A stretch of DNA of 64,000 nucleotides from Melastoma dodecandrum (GCA_029817715.1 JARUPY010000387.1:744001-808000), one strand, 5' to 3'. Shown: positions 37,545 to 49,839, counted from the first letter of the stretch. Notes: a model not told the origin generated them from the sequence alone. Numbers and translations: made by a program.

Positions 37545-38246
37545 ATGAATGAGTTCAAGAAATTGGGGCAGACATTGGACTATGTCATCGACCAGGCCAA
37601 CAAACTCAACAAGCTGCTCGCGGGGCTAGATAATCCGTTGAAATTGAGCATCAGTTTGTCGGAAACGTAACACATCGACATGGCCAATGTCGGATGTTTG
37701 TCGTACGCATATTTGTCTGAGCAGAGTCAGACCATGCAATCACAAAGCAATAAACAAGCCCAGAGTTTCGGTTGTACGGGCTGTTGAATTAGCCCATCAC
37801 ACAAGTTCTAATCTTTGTCCAAGGTCACTTGCATCAGATCCTTTTGACCCTGTCCCCACCATCGCAAGGTCATGAAGAGCCTGGAGAATGCCCTTCCCTT
37901 CCATCTGCGATTCCATCCTCTTGTTCACCTGAACAGTACCTTGTGAGCCTAGCAGGTGATCTGATTTCTGATACCAAAGGTTGGAAATTCAGGAAGTGGT
38001 GGCGGCGTTGCAGTTACGAGTACAAAAACAGTGATATACACTGAACTTTTCGATGGCAAGGCTGAAAGTTATGATCCCGATCAGAGGTTCATAACCCCTG
38101 TTGTAGACATGGCTGCTCATTGCGAGAAACTGTTCAAGGGATTGTCCTATAATCCATTGAGAAGCAAAAACAATTCATTCAGCCTACAAGGCCGTTTCTA
38201 CCCTTTGCAACCATATCTGGATGCACGGACTCCAAAGAAAGCATAG
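37545..38246 (+). pseudogene. unidentified gene remnant
   Basis: Two stretches look like former protein. 37545-37667 reads in frame as KKLGQTLDYVIDQANKLNKL and continues to a TAA at 37668, after which the same frame goes on (HIDMANVGCLSYAYLSEQ) to a TGA near 37785. 38030-38246 reads TELFDGKAESYDPDQRFITP, then MAAHCEKLFKGLSYNP, to a TAG. Between them the frame is lost. Composition and the repeated preservation of one frame over single stops suggest a decayed exon pair. I do not recognise the family. Confidence 0.35.
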
Positions 38247-38249
38247 GGG

Positions 38250-39300
38250 TTACATAACCATTCCCGCAGCCAATGGCTCCATTCTTTGAGACATTGTTTC
38301 CATGGCCGCCGTCGTAATAAGCCTGATCAGGTGCTTACTTAATTTCACATTTTGTGGATACCCTTTTCGATATAATCATTCTCACCATTAGGAAATGGTG
38401 CATGAAATGATCAGATTTGATAACTTTAGTTCAGTGGAACCATCTGTCGAGTTGATCATCGATCAGAAGCCATAAAATTTTGCTCAATCAACCATTGAAA
38501 GGAAATCAAGTGTTCAATATCAAGCCAAAATTTAGGAAAAAAAAATTATCTTTTGACTGCCGATCCATGTTGTCCTAACCTGAGATCATTTAAGTTTGAT
38601 AAAGAACTTATGTATTTGGGAAGATAAAGGCAGGGAACCAAGAATGAACTACCAAATATGATGATCCACAACTGTGTGTGTGTGACAGTGTCGGTGTTTG
38701 GTTGGCTGGCTTGTCCGAGTGTCCCGCACACGTGGTTTTGTTACTTCCAACTCCCGACACGATTCCCTTGTCCTCCCCCTCCCCACATCAATATCTCTCG
38801 TGTTATGTTGGGTTGGTCCACACATGAAAGAAAAAATATCGGGGGCTTGGATCTGTGATTGGATGAAGACTCCAAAGAACAACAACAACAATAATAAAAC
38901 CTGCAATGTGGGGGGTGGTGGGGGACACATTCATTTGTGAATTTGGAGTGAGTAGAAGTTACTTTTGGAATCATGGGTAAATGAAAGGAAACGAACCAAG
39001 TTCATCAGACAAAATGTACCACTATTTGCTGTTGTAGTTGTTGGATTAGAGATGGGAATTGAATTCACAAATATTACGCGTGCTCAGTCAGAAGCTTCAC
39101 TTCTCCCACGTTCTCTCCCAATGATGTCAACTCCACAGGAAACATCCAAATTCAGGATGGTGAGACATCTCTCTGTCGGCGCGGTCGCATCCCTCCTATC
39201 CAAACTTCCTCCCCACCTCTTTCTTCTTTTCTATATCTTCTTCTGTTCTTCCGCTTCTTTTGTTATGACCGACGCCATCTCTCCCCCGCGCCCCCTTCTT
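38250..39300. other. intergenic region upstream of the duplicated array
   Basis: No supported gene. A 129-codon frame at 38965-39354 overlaps sequence that in sister units is promoter or leader DNA, so I treat it as chance. Confidence 0.45.
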
Positions 39301-40050
39301 CACAAATACCCACACCCCGCCCGCGTTATAGAAATTCTTCTGGGGATTAAATAAAAAGAAAGTGAACAATCCTTGGGAAGCCGCCTGCCTGGTCTTCTCT
39401 TCTCTCAATCTTAAGTTCTGTGCGGGAATCCGGAGACTCGCGCACGTTTTACCCCGTCTTCGCGATCTGGGTTTGCCTCGTTTGTCCGAAAGGTAGGAAC
39501 TTTATCGTCATCTCCTCATTTCCCCTGTTACTTTTATATTTTTAGTTTTCTTCAGGAGCCTTCAATGGCTGTTCTCAGCCTTTTTTATTTTTTTTTTGGG
39601 GGGGGGGGGTAATAACGTCGCTTTTAGAGTCATTATCAGTTGAAGGTGAATGTTGTTCTGCTTGCTAATTGTTCTTTTCTTTTCCTCTGAGGTTAGTTTT
39701 CTTGATGTGAATAATTTAGTTGGTCAGGTGTTCTGTTTATGTCTGGGATTATTAAGAGTATTCTGCTGGTGGCAAAAAGCAATGCAGGCTTAAGGAAGAA
39801 GTCTGGCGATGATCCTTGTGGGAGATCATTTTTCGGGAGTTTGAATAGGGGACATATGAAATTACATGCGTCTCTTTATGGGTTTTCGATTTCGACTTGA
39901 TTCTTTTCTTAAGTTGAAGTGATCTCCTGAGTTGACTTTCAGTTTTACGCCAGCTTCGTGATCTTACAAATAACGGGAGAAAGATTTCCTGGTTGGTATT
40001 TATTGGCTTCGGGTTAGAAGCCAGGAAAATCAATTATATTTGTCGCGGAC

Positions 40051-40709
40051 ATGGGTCATGCTGCTATGAAGGAGGGGGATTTCGGTGTAGATCTTGAAGC
40101 TGGTGTTATTGGCACCGAGGAACTTGGGTTATTAAGAGATCCTGTTTGTGGGGATGATGATAAGGCGACATGTCGAGCGACAGTTGGTGCCGTGGTGACG
40201 TTGAAGGTGAAGGGAAGCGAAACGGGTGAGACTTTGAGCATTGCGGAGAAGGCAGGTAAGAAGAACCACAAGAAGTCGAGCAACAGAAAGGCATCCAAGC
40301 CTCCCCGGCCACCGAGGTCACCTTTTTTGGATGCTGCAGACCAGAAGCTGATAAAGGAGATTGCTGAACTAGCGATGTTGAAGCGTGCCAGATCAGAACG
40401 GATGAAAGCCTTGAAGAAGGAGAAGAACGCAAAGGCAGCGTCCTCGGGATCGAGTGGAAATGCACTTGCTCTGGTGTTCACCGTTCTTTTAATCTTTGTT
40501 ATGGTATTTCAAGGTAATCTCGTTTGATGGAGCCAATTCCCCATCTCCGTGGCGACAGATTTACGGATTAATCAATAAGAATATGCTGATGGTTTGCAGT
40601 TTTTATGATCACAGGATGCTCCCCTAGCACCACAGTTCCCGTCACTACATCTGAAGGGATCGATAGCGTGATCTCCTCACAGTACAATCTGAGCCAGTTC
40701 GCCAGATAA
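40051..40709 (+). CDS. plant-specific single-pass membrane protein, copy A
   Basis: Two exons (40051-40513, 40615-40709) give 185 codons plus TAA. The second acceptor is the CACAG before GATGCTCCCC, which keeps the frame as FQG-CSPSTTVPV. The N-terminal 70 residues are acidic with LEAGVIGTEELGLLRDP. A basic, proline-rich block (KASKPPRPPRSPFLDAADQK) leads into an amphipathic helix rich in Lys and Arg (IKEIAELAMLKRARSERMKA), then one hydrophobic segment (LALVFTVLLIFVMVFQG, residues about 137-154) and a short polar tail. The same layout occurs in uncharacterised plant transmembrane proteins. The function is unknown. I infer N-terminus in cytosol, tail outside. Compared with the copy at 59963 the tail is shorter: part of the exon is missing and CAC has become TAA. 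A spliced 5' leader is likely, since the leader sequence is conserved between copies to a GAAAG-GTAGGAAC donor at about 39492. Confidence 0.85.
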
Positions 40710-41512
40710 GAGAATGGACACTCATGTAGCACAAGGTAGTTACTAATTTCCATTCTCTTCAAGCCGATTGTCGGGCTAAGTAGCACTCTACCTTCAATAA
40801 TATCTTACATTTTTCCCTAGTAGCTCGAGGGACCTCCCACAAGTCCGATCCCGTATTCTGGTGGCGTGAGGCTACGTATTGGCATGTTCGGTGGCTGGCG
40901 TTGGAGAAGTTTGCTTGTGGCTAGCAACTTACACGGCAGAATGATTGCCAAAACATATTCTTCTCGAAGGTGGACACTACTGGCAAATGACAATCAAATA
41001 AAAAGCCCTTAATTTCCTTGAAAATATATGTAACATTATAATTAATCAGGTTAAGTTTAATACATAAAAAAATTTAACAAGATTAATAGGGTATGTCTTA
41101 TATTAATGTTAGATGATGATTTTAGTTCTAAACAGCAATCAAAAGTTTCTTTTCTAAGCTTCGTGAAAATATGCAACTTAATTTAATTCCGAGACTTTAT
41201 TTTTTTTTTGGCCTTTTTAGATTTAATATCACCTATTTGACATAAATAGGTGATATTTGACATAAATATTGATCAAAAAATATTTTTCTTTTAAAAAAAG
41301 TTGATGTTCAAATAAAGATTAATCATTATATAAACGGATGATGATGGTGAAGAATTTTAACGGGAGTGATTTTAGTTGTGGAAACATTTCCTTTCTAAGC
41401 TTCACCAAATAAAAACAATAAATCACTTTTGATTAATTTCCTTAATATAGACATTTCATTGCTTATGAATATCCGACTATAATTTCACATTCTCACATTT
41501 CATCAATCGATT
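40710..41512. other. AT-rich spacer between membrane-protein copy A and PMEI-1
   Basis: 3' flank of copy A (to about 40980), then AT-rich DNA. A short inverted arrangement around 41227-41268 repeats ATAGGTGATATTTGACATAAATA. The last 100 bases are the PMEI-1 promoter, similar to the promoters of PMEI-2, -3 and -5 (CGTATAAATATC and TCAATCGATTATGAA-type sequence before the ATG). Confidence 0.6.
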
Positions 41513-42040
41513 ATGAATTCTATGGAGAGTTCCCGCATTTTGTTCCTTTTCGTCCTGTTGTTCCCTGTCCTCGTCACATCCGACGTCCTCGACGACGTAT
41601 GCTCCACCACGCCCTTCCCTGACTTCTGCATTTCGACTCTCAGGCCAGATCCCCGAATTTATGGTGCCCAAGGGCCGGTATTCATTGCAGTTGTCATGTT
41701 GGACATGGTCGAGATTAATAACCAGCAAGTCATCGCCAACCTTAAAAAGCTCGCCGACCAAGCCAAGGACCCAGCAGATGAGGAAGCGCTGCTTATTTAC
41801 GCTTCAAGGTACGGGACTATTAATAATCGATTTTTGCCGGACGCCAGAGATGCATTAATAGCTCCCACTAGGGAGGGTAAGGCGGCAGCCTTTCCACCCT
41901 TGGTAAGTGCTGCCCAGACTGTGGAAGTGTGTAGCGAAGGGATCAAGCAGTTAGGACCGGACTTGTCTTACAAGAGTGATTTTGCCTTCAAGGGCACCAT
42001 GATCTGTGCGTTCATCGCTAGATCCTTCACTGGAGGTTAA
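41513..42040 (+). CDS. secreted PMEI/invertase inhibitor-like protein, copy 1
   Basis: An intronless 175-codon gene. Residues 1-24 are a signal peptide ending LVTS, followed by DVLDDVCSTTPFPDFC, the N-terminal hairpin that opens PMEI and invertase-inhibitor domains. The remaining 140 residues form the expected four-helix bundle by pattern (MLDMVEINNQQVIANLKKLA, DPADEEAL, CSEGIKQLGPDL). Family members act in the apoplast or vacuole by capping pectin methylesterase or acid invertase. Which target applies cannot be read here. The third conserved cysteine, which pairs with the fourth, is replaced by tyrosine in YASRYG, while the fourth (VCSEG) remains and an extra one appears in TMICAF. It heads a family of four close copies in this window. 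Confidence 0.92.
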   Translation: MNSMESSRILFLFVLLFPVLVTSDVLDDVCSTTPFPDFCISTLRPDPRIYGAQGPVFIAVVMLDMVEINNQQVIANLKKLADQAKDPADEEALLIYASRYGTINNRFLPDARDALIAPTREGKAAAFPPLVSAAQTVEVCSEGIKQLGPDLSYKSDFAFKGTMICAFIARSFTGG

Positions 42041-43858
42041 GATGAGCCTGTCTTGTACCACACATATCATCCATCAAATAATTACTATACATGAGAGTAA
42101 TCGTTGCTGATATGTATGCACATGTTGCGAGGATAGTGGCGTCTCGTTCGTTGATCCACAAACAATGGTAGGCTATGTTCACTGTGGCAGCTGAGCCAAA
42201 CCCGTCAACTTTGTCCGGCTGTAAAGCATTTCAGCAATCCAGGAGTCCTCTTTTTTCACGGGGTTGCTCCTCCCTTTCTTAATGCAAATCGAATGTCGGT
42301 CCTCGCGAGCCCTCACTGCCGACTTCGGTGTCCGACGATCGGATCTCCAAGGTTAACACCCTTGCTAGAGCTAGCCCAGCATCAACTCATTCGAATGATC
42401 AGGACAAAATTAGAGCACGCGAAATGCATTTAACGAAAAATGTAGCTTATGGATTTCTTTTTATTTATTACTAGAAACCTTTCTGTTTGTTATAAATTAC
42501 TAAATCCAATAGATGAATTGGTCTGAGGGGGTGGAGGACGAGGGGGTAACGAAATAGATGCCCCAAGAACACCGAAAAACAAGAAACCGAAACCATGTCA
42601 AGGGCCAAAACGAATTGACCCGCTAGTGACTTGCTCGTAAACCCGTTCGGTCCAAATTCGGTTCGAACCATGTTAAGTGTTATACAACGTTACAATGTAA
42701 TTGTTCATTCTTCTTAAATATTTAGTACACTACGGAAAAATTTTGAAGGTGTACCAAGTACGGAATCTAGTGTGCAGTAATATATTTTTCGTAAAGGCCA
42801 ACTTTAGAACAGTATTTTACGTTACAACGTTGTACATAGTACAACTGATTCATATTGTTCTAATTTTGTACAATGTATAAATCCTAAATCCTAAACCCTA
42901 TAACGTTAGAACATTTTTTACATTTGTACAAAATTCTATGGAAATGTTTTACATTGGGCAGAACGAGCCGGATCGCTAGTTACTACTACGAGCCTCTATC
43001 TGGAGTTTGAATTTGGGCCATAAGAAGATAGCGACGAGAGATAGTTTTCCTAATCGGATGAAAGTAGCGTCCTCTGGGTCGAGCGGAAATGCGCTTGGTC
43101 TGGTGTTCGTAGTTCTTTTCATCATTGTGATGGCATTTCAACTGAACACTATTCTAATTGATTCATATTTCGGTTTATTTATTATTTATGACTAGAGACC
43201 ATCAAATAAAAAATCCAAAATGTCTAACATTGCTTAAACACTTATGATGGGAAATTTTATGGTTGCGTTTTTACGGGTAACCAACTAAAAATATTAATTA
43301 ACTACCATTTAATACCCAACCATTAATTTCCTTGGAATACATTGATGAATATCAAACTTACCATTATATTAATATAATTATTAGGTTAAGTTAATTAATT
43401 TTATAAATATATTTTTATTTAAAATATTTGATTATTTATTATTTAAACACCAGGATTAATACGGTATGTTTTAATGCTTTCATAGTAAACGGGATGATTG
43501 TGAAGAATTGAAGACGTGACATTGGAATAAAAAAGGCAGGAAGTGATTTTAGTTCTCTAAATAGCAAAGATTATCAAAAATTTCTTTTCTAGGAAATGGG
43601 AATTTTATCTATTTCTTTAAGATTTATTTCTCTGATGCAATTATCCGGCATTTTTTTACTTAAAACATTATCATAAAATTTTTCATGGAACTGAAAAATT
43701 ATGTGCTTAATATAATATTTGAAATAAAAAATAACAAATTCCCATTAATTTCCTTAGTATTGACATTTCATTGCGTATAAATATCTTACTAGTAAATAAA
43801 TTGATTGACATTTGCTTATAAATATCCGACTCGTAAGCTCACATTTCGTCAATCGATT
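42041..43858. other. duplicated spacer with membrane-protein relic
   Basis: 42110-42720 repeats in the spacers at 49730-49870, 53740-54010 and 58450-58900 (for example GTTGCTCCTCCC and TTGCTAGAGCTAGCCCA). 42950-43195 contains a relic of the membrane-protein gene: GTTTGAATTTGGGCCAT of the leader and a frame reading ASSGSSGNALGLVFVVLF, most of the gene deleted. 43200-43858 is AT-rich and includes the PMEI-2 promoter. Confidence 0.7.
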
Positions 43859-44162
43859 ATGAATTCTGTGGATAGTTGCCGTGTGCTGTTACTTTTCGTC
43901 CTGTGTTTCCCTCTCCTCGTCACATCCACCGTCCTCGATGACGTATGCTCCACCACGCCCTTCCCTGACTTTTGCATCGCGACTCTCAGGCGAGACTACA
44001 GAGTTCCTTATGCCCAGGGACCGCAATTCATTGGAATCCTCATGTTGGACATGGTCGATTTGAATAACCAGCAAGTCATATCCAACCTTAAAAAGCTTGC
44101 CGACCAAGCCAAGGACCCAGCAGACCAGGGAGCGCTGCTTACTTACGCTTCAGGTTACGGTA

Positions 44163-44312
44163 TGTCAAGATAAGACTGAGAGCAGTTAGTTAGTTGTAAC
44201 AGTCTTAGCTCCCTATATAAAGCTTTGGTGTAAAAATAGTTTCGTTTACAGAATATACTTTGATTTGTTTTCCTCTGCTAACTGTCTCTTTGAAGAATGG
44301 CCTGAGTTAAGA
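44163..44312 (+). repeat. copia-2 5' LTR
   Basis: 150 bp with a strong TATA box (TATATAAA at 44214-44221) about 50 bases in. The short length leaves little room for a U3 enhancer. Confidence 0.95.
44214..44221 (+). promoter_or_regulatory. TATA box of the copia-2 LTR
   Basis: CCCTATATAAAGC, repeated in the 3' LTR at about 48811-48818. It is a consensus plant TATA element at the position expected for LTR transcription start. Confidence 0.75.
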
Positions 44313-47300
44313 TGGTATCAGAGCGGCAATCCTTCGCTGCGGTGGTCGCCGGCAATCAGAGAAAGCAGTCGCAGGAAGAAGAGCAGGCTGCTGCCATGGC
44401 CATTTCTCATCACGGTGCAGTGAGCAGAGGGCAGGGGGTGCAGATGCAATTGGCGCTAGACGATCCTATGTCACCTTTCCATATTCTGCAGCCAGACATT
44501 CTAAGCACGGTAACGATTCAGCCTCTTTTTAATGGATCAAACTATTTTACCTGGAGTAGAGCATTCGAGATGGCGCTTATCTTTAGGAATAAGATAGGGT
44601 TCATAGATGGCAGTATATCTGAACCGGAGGAAGGAAATGAGTTGTTTCCTGCTTGGAAAAGATGCAATACGCTTGTGGTGGCTTGGATTCTGAGATCTGT
44701 GACAGAATCTATTGGTAGCAATATATTTTTCATGAATTCAGCAAAGGATATATGGCAACTATTGAAGAGGAGATATTCACTGCCGGATAAATATAAGATT
44801 AGCAGGTTACAGTTGAAGATGATGACTGTAGTACAAGGGGAAAGAAGTGTGGATGCTTATTACACAGAGATGTGTGCAATTTGGGAAGAATTGAAGAATG
44901 TTAGGCCTTTACCCTGCTGCAAGTGTGGAAAGTGCAATGAGTCCTGTTTTCGAGTGTTTATTGAAAACATGACCGAGGATTGCATTTTCAGGTTCCTGCA
45001 TGGTTTAAGTGATGAATATGATACCTTAAAGAGTAGAATTCTGGGTATGAAACCTTTCCCAAGTCTAGATGAGGTATACAACCTTGTTATTCAAGAAGAG
45101 TCCTACAGGCGAGGCAGTCATATAAAGCAGGAACAGTCGCTGTTTAAGACAGAGTCTATGGCTTTTGTCACTCCGTCTACAATGCAATTTGATTCCAGAA
45201 AGAAGTCGATTAGGAGAACTGAATGGGTGTGTGAGCATTGTGGAAAAAGAGGCCACATGAAGGATAAATGTTTCCAGCTGATTGGTTATCCTAACAACTC
45301 TGGAATTAGAAGGAACAAACCTTATTCTACTGGACAGAAAGCAGCTGCGATAGTTACAGAAGTGACAGCAAATTCTGGCACTCATGTTGAAAACCTTGAA
45401 CTCAATGAAGTGAAGGTGCAGATTCAGAAGTTAATGGCTTTACTCAATGGTCAAGGAGAACAACTTAAACCTGCTGCGAGTTCAAATTCATCTTCTTTTC
45501 ATAATTCCGAGTCTCCAAAATCGTTTTCTGCAGCAGGTATTGCACAACATTCTTTTTCTTCTGAGCAGTGGATCATTGATACAGGGGCTACGAATCATAT
45601 TTCAAATGACAAATCTTTCTTCAATAAAGTGGTCCCTGCTCAAAACTTGTATGTTTTTCTCCCGAATGGACTTAAAGAGCAGGTTCTTTATACAGGAGAC
45701 ATACATATTTCTGATGGATTGGTTCTTACAAATGTTTTTTATATTCCTTCCTTCCACATCAATTTGATTTCTGTTAGCCAACTAATGTCTTCCAAACAGT
45801 TTTGTGTTTCTTTTATTAAAAATTTTTGTTTCATTCAGGACCTATTGTCATGGAGGATGATTGGGCTTGCTAAGGAGAGAGCAGGGCTTTACGTACTAGA
45901 GGGGAATCAGGAAACCTCTTCTGTCCAAGCTGTTTTAGATCAGCAGTCTGCTACTTTTCATTCTGACCACAAATCTAATCTTTCTGATTTCGATCTGTGG
46001 CACTATAGATTAGGTCATCGTTCTTTTGTAAAGTTGAAGTACATTCAGTCTTATAATCATTTGACTCCTTTGTCTAATAAAGAAGCATGTTCCATATGTC
46101 ATTATGCAAAACAAAAGCGTTTACCTTTTCCAACTCATTGTCCTAGCTCCGAAAAGGTCTTTGATCTTATCCATTGTGATATATGGGGTCCTTGTTCTTC
46201 TTCCTCTTTAACTGGACACACATATTTTCTTACTATTGTTGATGACTATAGTAGAATGACATGGTTATATTTGATGAGGGCAAAGTCAGAAGTTTCATCA
46301 ATTTTACAGCAGTTTTGTCTTATGATTGAAACTCAGCATGGTGCAAAGGTTAAAGTTTTAAGGTCTGATAATGGTAAAGAGTTTTTGATGCCAAAATTTT
46401 ACAAGCTCAAAGGCATTTTGCATCATACTAGATGTGTCGAAACTCCACAACAGAATGGCATTGTGGAACGTAAGCATCAACATATTTTGAACATAGCTCG
46501 TGCTTTACTTTTTCAATCTGGATTGGATGTTTCTTTTGGACAGCAGCTGTGCAAACAGCAGTTCATATCATCAATCGTCTTCCTACACCCATTTTGCAAA
46601 ACAAAACTCCTTTTGAAATGATGTTTCATATCCAACCAGATTATCATCATTTGAAAGTCTTTGGTTGTTTGTGTTTTGCTTCAACTTTACATAATGGTCG
46701 CTCTAAGTTCAGTCCTAGAGCACAGAGGTGTATTTTCATTGGTTATCCAGTGGGCACAAAAGGATATAAGTTGTATGATGTTTCTAGCAAACGAATTTTT
46801 GTGTCTCGAGATGTTGTTTTCTATGAGCATTTATTTCCTTTCAAAATCAAGTCACTGCCCATTCCTGCTGGTACAGTGCCAGTTTCTAATGAAATTTCTC
46901 AGCCTTCATTTTTTCCTTCAATTTCTGAAAAAGTCATAGAGGATACAGTGCATTGTTCAGGTCCTACAGCAGATTTGTTACGAAGAAGCAGTAGACAGAA
47001 GAGGTTACCTGCTTACCTACAAGATTATCATCATGCCCTTGCTCTTTCTTTAAATGGTTCAGGATCCTCTGGTAATTCTATTTCTCTTTCAGCTGATTTA
47101 GAAAGTTCTTCCACTGCTCATTCTCTTCATAGTGTTTTATCCTATTCTCAATTGTCTCGTTCTTTTCGAGCCTTTGCTGTCAATCTTATATTACAGTCTG
47201 ATCCAACTTCTTTTTCTGAGGCTGTTCAATCTGATCATTGCTGTAAGGCTATAAAGGCTGAATTAGATGCACTGGCTGAGAATAATACCTGGTGTTTGAC

Positions 47301-48786
47301 TGAGTTGCCGAGGGGTAAGGTACCTATTGGTTGTAAATGGATATTCAAAACCAAATATAATGCAGATGGGACTGTTGACAAGTACAAGGCTCGCCTTGTT
47401 GCTAAAGGCTACACTCAACGAGAAGGTATTGATTACACTGACACTTTTAGTCCGGTTGCGAAGCATACCACAGTTCGTATCTTTCTTGCTTTGGCTGCTA
47501 AGCATTCATGGCATTTATGTCAATTAGATGTCAATAATGCTTTCTTGAATGGAGATTTGGAGGAGGATGTTTACATGGTTGTGCCTCAGGGTCTTGATGT
47601 TGGTAGTTTGCAGTTTAAGAGGGAGAGAAGATTAGTTTGTAAACTGCAAAAATCCTTGTATGGACTTAAACAAGCCTCTAGACAATGGAATTCAAAATTC
47701 GTTGCTGCCTTGTTGGAGTATGGTTTCAAGCAGTCTAAATCAGATTATTCTTTGTTTGTGAAAGGACAAGGGGACAAGTTCATGGCTTTGCTTGTTTATG
47801 TAGATGATAAAGCCATTGCAGGTCCGGATCTAGTCGAAATAGAGCAGTTTAAAAGGTACTTGGGCTCTGTTTTTAAACTGAAAGATTTGGGCGTGTTGAA
47901 GTTTTTCCTTGGTTTGGAGATTGCTCGTTCTTCTAAAGGCATAGTTTTGTCACAAAGAAAGTATGCTTTAGAGGTTATACAGGAGCATGGATTGTCGGGA
48001 GCAAAACCAACCAAGGTACCTATTGAATTCGGTCATAGATTGTCAAAGGAAGATGGAAGCAAATTGTCGGATCCGACTGTTTATAGACAGTTAGTAGGCA
48101 AGCTCATGTATTTGACATTGACTAGGCCTGATATTGCTTATTCTGTACAAGTCCTAACTCAATTTATGTCTGCCCCTTCTGAGGTCCATATGCAAGCAGC
48201 TTTGCAAGTTTTAAAGTACTTGAAGAATTTTCCAGGAGAAGGTATTTTCTTTCCTGCAGATACAGTCAATGATATCTCGGTGTATGTTGATAGTGATTGG
48301 GGGAATTATCCGGATAGAAGGAAATCGGTCACTGGTTTTTGTATATTTCTGGGAAGTTCTTTAGTCAGCTGGAAAGTTAAGAAACAGGCTACGGTGGCGA
48401 GGAGCTCTGCAGAAGCGGAATATAGGGCGATAGGGGGAGCTACGTGTGAAGTTATCTGGCTGGTTTCGCTGCTTACAGAGTTTGATTTACACGTCCAGCA
48501 GCCAATTGGAGTAAACTGTGACAATCAAGCTGCAATTCATCTCACGAAGAATCCGGTTTTTCACGAAAGGACTAAACACATAGAAATGGATTGCCATTTC
48601 GTTCGTGAGAAGCTGCAAAAGGGAGTTATAAAGCTGCAGCATGTTAGTTCTAGATTGCAGTTAGCTGACTTTTATACTAAAGCTTTACATAGTCCTAGAT
48701 TTTATTGGTTAAAGGACAAGATGAGTATGAAAAACTTGTATACTCATCTTGAGGGGGAGTGTCAAGATAAGACTGAGAGCAGTTAG
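44312..48786 (+). pseudogene. copia-2 gag-pol polyprotein with one frameshift
   Basis: One frame runs from an ATG at 44312 that overlaps the LTR/PBS junction (a later in-frame ATG at 44396 is an alternative start) to 46621. A second frame runs from 46549 or earlier to 48786. The break is at a T run near 46531-46537 in the integrase C-terminal part, where one base fewer than needed is present. Everything else is intact: zinc knuckle CEHCGKRGHMKDKC (about 45233-45274), protease DTGATNH (about 45579), integrase with HCDIWGP, DNGKEF and NGIVERKH, reverse transcriptase YVDD (47797-47808) and RNase H with DSDWGNY and SSAEAEYRA. The frame ends in the 3' LTR (GECQDKTESS). With a single base lesion in a homopolymer, a sequencing error is a serious alternative. 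If so, this copy would be potentially autonomous. Confidence 0.93.
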
Positions 48787-48909
48787 TTAGTTGTAACAGT
48801 CTTAGCTCCCTATATAAAGCTTTGGTGTAAAAACAGTTTCGTTTACAGAATATACTTTGATTTGTTTTCCTCTGCTAACTGTCTCTTTGAAGAATGGCCT
48901 GAGTTAAGA
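48760..48909 (+). repeat. copia-2 3' LTR
   Basis: 150 bp, one difference from the 5' LTR, followed directly by the target duplication cggta. Confidence 0.95.
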
Positions 48910-49291
48910 CGGTACTATTAATAATCGACTTTTGCCGGACGCCAGAGCTGCATTTGCCGCTCCCACTAGGGAGGGTAACGTAGCAGCCTTTCCACCCTTG
49001 GTGGATGTTGCCCATATTGTGGTCACTTATAGCAAAGGGATCAAGCAGTTAGGACCGGACTTGTCTGCCGGGAGTGATTTTGCCTTCAAGGGCACCATGA
49101 TTTGTGCGTCCATTGCTAGATCCATCATAGGTTAGGTGGGCGTGTCTTGTACGACGCATCTCCACGGTTATTGAGCAATTGATCCATCGAATAATTACTA
49201 TACCAAACATCAGTGATAATGACCATGCTGGCTTGCCTCAAACTGATATGCATGCACATGTTGCGAGGACAGTGTTGATCCACAAACAATG

Positions 49292-49733
49292 TGATGCGAG
49301 GGAATTGAGCTGGGGAGTAACTGAACCAAGGAGAAGCAACTGCAGATCGGTGTGAAGAGGACAGATGCCGGAAGGAAGGGTGGGAAGGAAGATGGTGGGA
49401 AGAGAAGGAGCCGTTAGAGTGTTTGAATGTTTAATGTAGGTCGGGCCCAGCCCAACGTGTTAGCATTATAATAGCCGGAGTGTAGCCGGGAGAGTTAGTT
49501 AGCTTTCCGGCAGATAAAGAAAGAGGGGGACGATGGTACAGTAGTGGGGTGGATGTGGATGAACTGAGCCTGGTTTGGGCTGTCGGGGGTGTGGGTGCGT
49601 GCGCGTGTGCTGTGCGGTGAACTGTAGTGTGGTTTGGTGAAGTGTTAATAGAAATGGAGATGGTGGTGGAGTTGTTGGTGTTGGTGCTGTGATTGTCGTG
49701 ATTGGTTGTAGGATTCGTGATTACCACGGATCA
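49292..49733. mobile_element. solo LTR (442 bp) with perfect target duplication
   Basis: Starts TGATGCGAGG and ends CACGGATCA, so it has TG...CA termini. It is flanked by caatg on both sides (49287-49291 and 49734-49738). The sister spacers at 42160, 51765 and 58480 read continuously through this point as ACAAACAATGGTAGG, giving the empty-site control. No coding sequence is inside. A solo LTR left by LTR-LTR recombination is the simplest reading. Confidence 0.85.
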
Positions 49734-49839
49734 CAATGGTAGGCTATGTTCGCCGAGCCAACCCCGTCAGCTTTGTCTGGCTAAGAAGCCTTTCCGCAAT
49801 CCAGTACAACATGGACCACACTTTTTCTTGGGGTTGCTC

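Larger units (their letters stand above)
44163..48909 (+). mobile_element. young Ty1/copia LTR retrotransposon (copia-2) with 150-bp LTRs
   Basis: Two 150-bp direct repeats differing at one base (T/C in GTGTAAAAAyAG) bound a copia-order element. The target duplication cggta is perfect (44158-44162 and 48910-48914). The PBS TGGTATCAGAGC begins at 44313, directly after the LTR. A polypurine stretch GAGGGGGAG ends at 48759. One mismatch in 150 bp marks it as the youngest element here. The LTR ends are TGTC...AAGA rather than TG...CA. Confidence 0.96.
43859..49135 (+). pseudogene. PMEI/invertase inhibitor-like, copy 2, split by copia-2
   Basis: The 5' part (43859-44162) encodes a signal peptide and VLDDVCSTTPFPDFC up to YASGYG. 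The gene then runs into copia-2 and a stop nine bases later. The 3' part (48910-49135) resumes with the duplicated cggta and continues TINNRLLPDARAAFAAPTRE to the normal stop. The insertion alone destroys the gene. The 3' part has also lost the fourth cysteine (TYSKG where copies 1, 3 and 5 have VCSEG) and carries other changes. Confidence 0.95.

Noticed and set aside
38965..39354. 129-codon open frame with a hydrophobic stretch
   Set aside because: It overlaps the leader/promoter segment shared with units whose frame is not conserved, and has no family resemblance.
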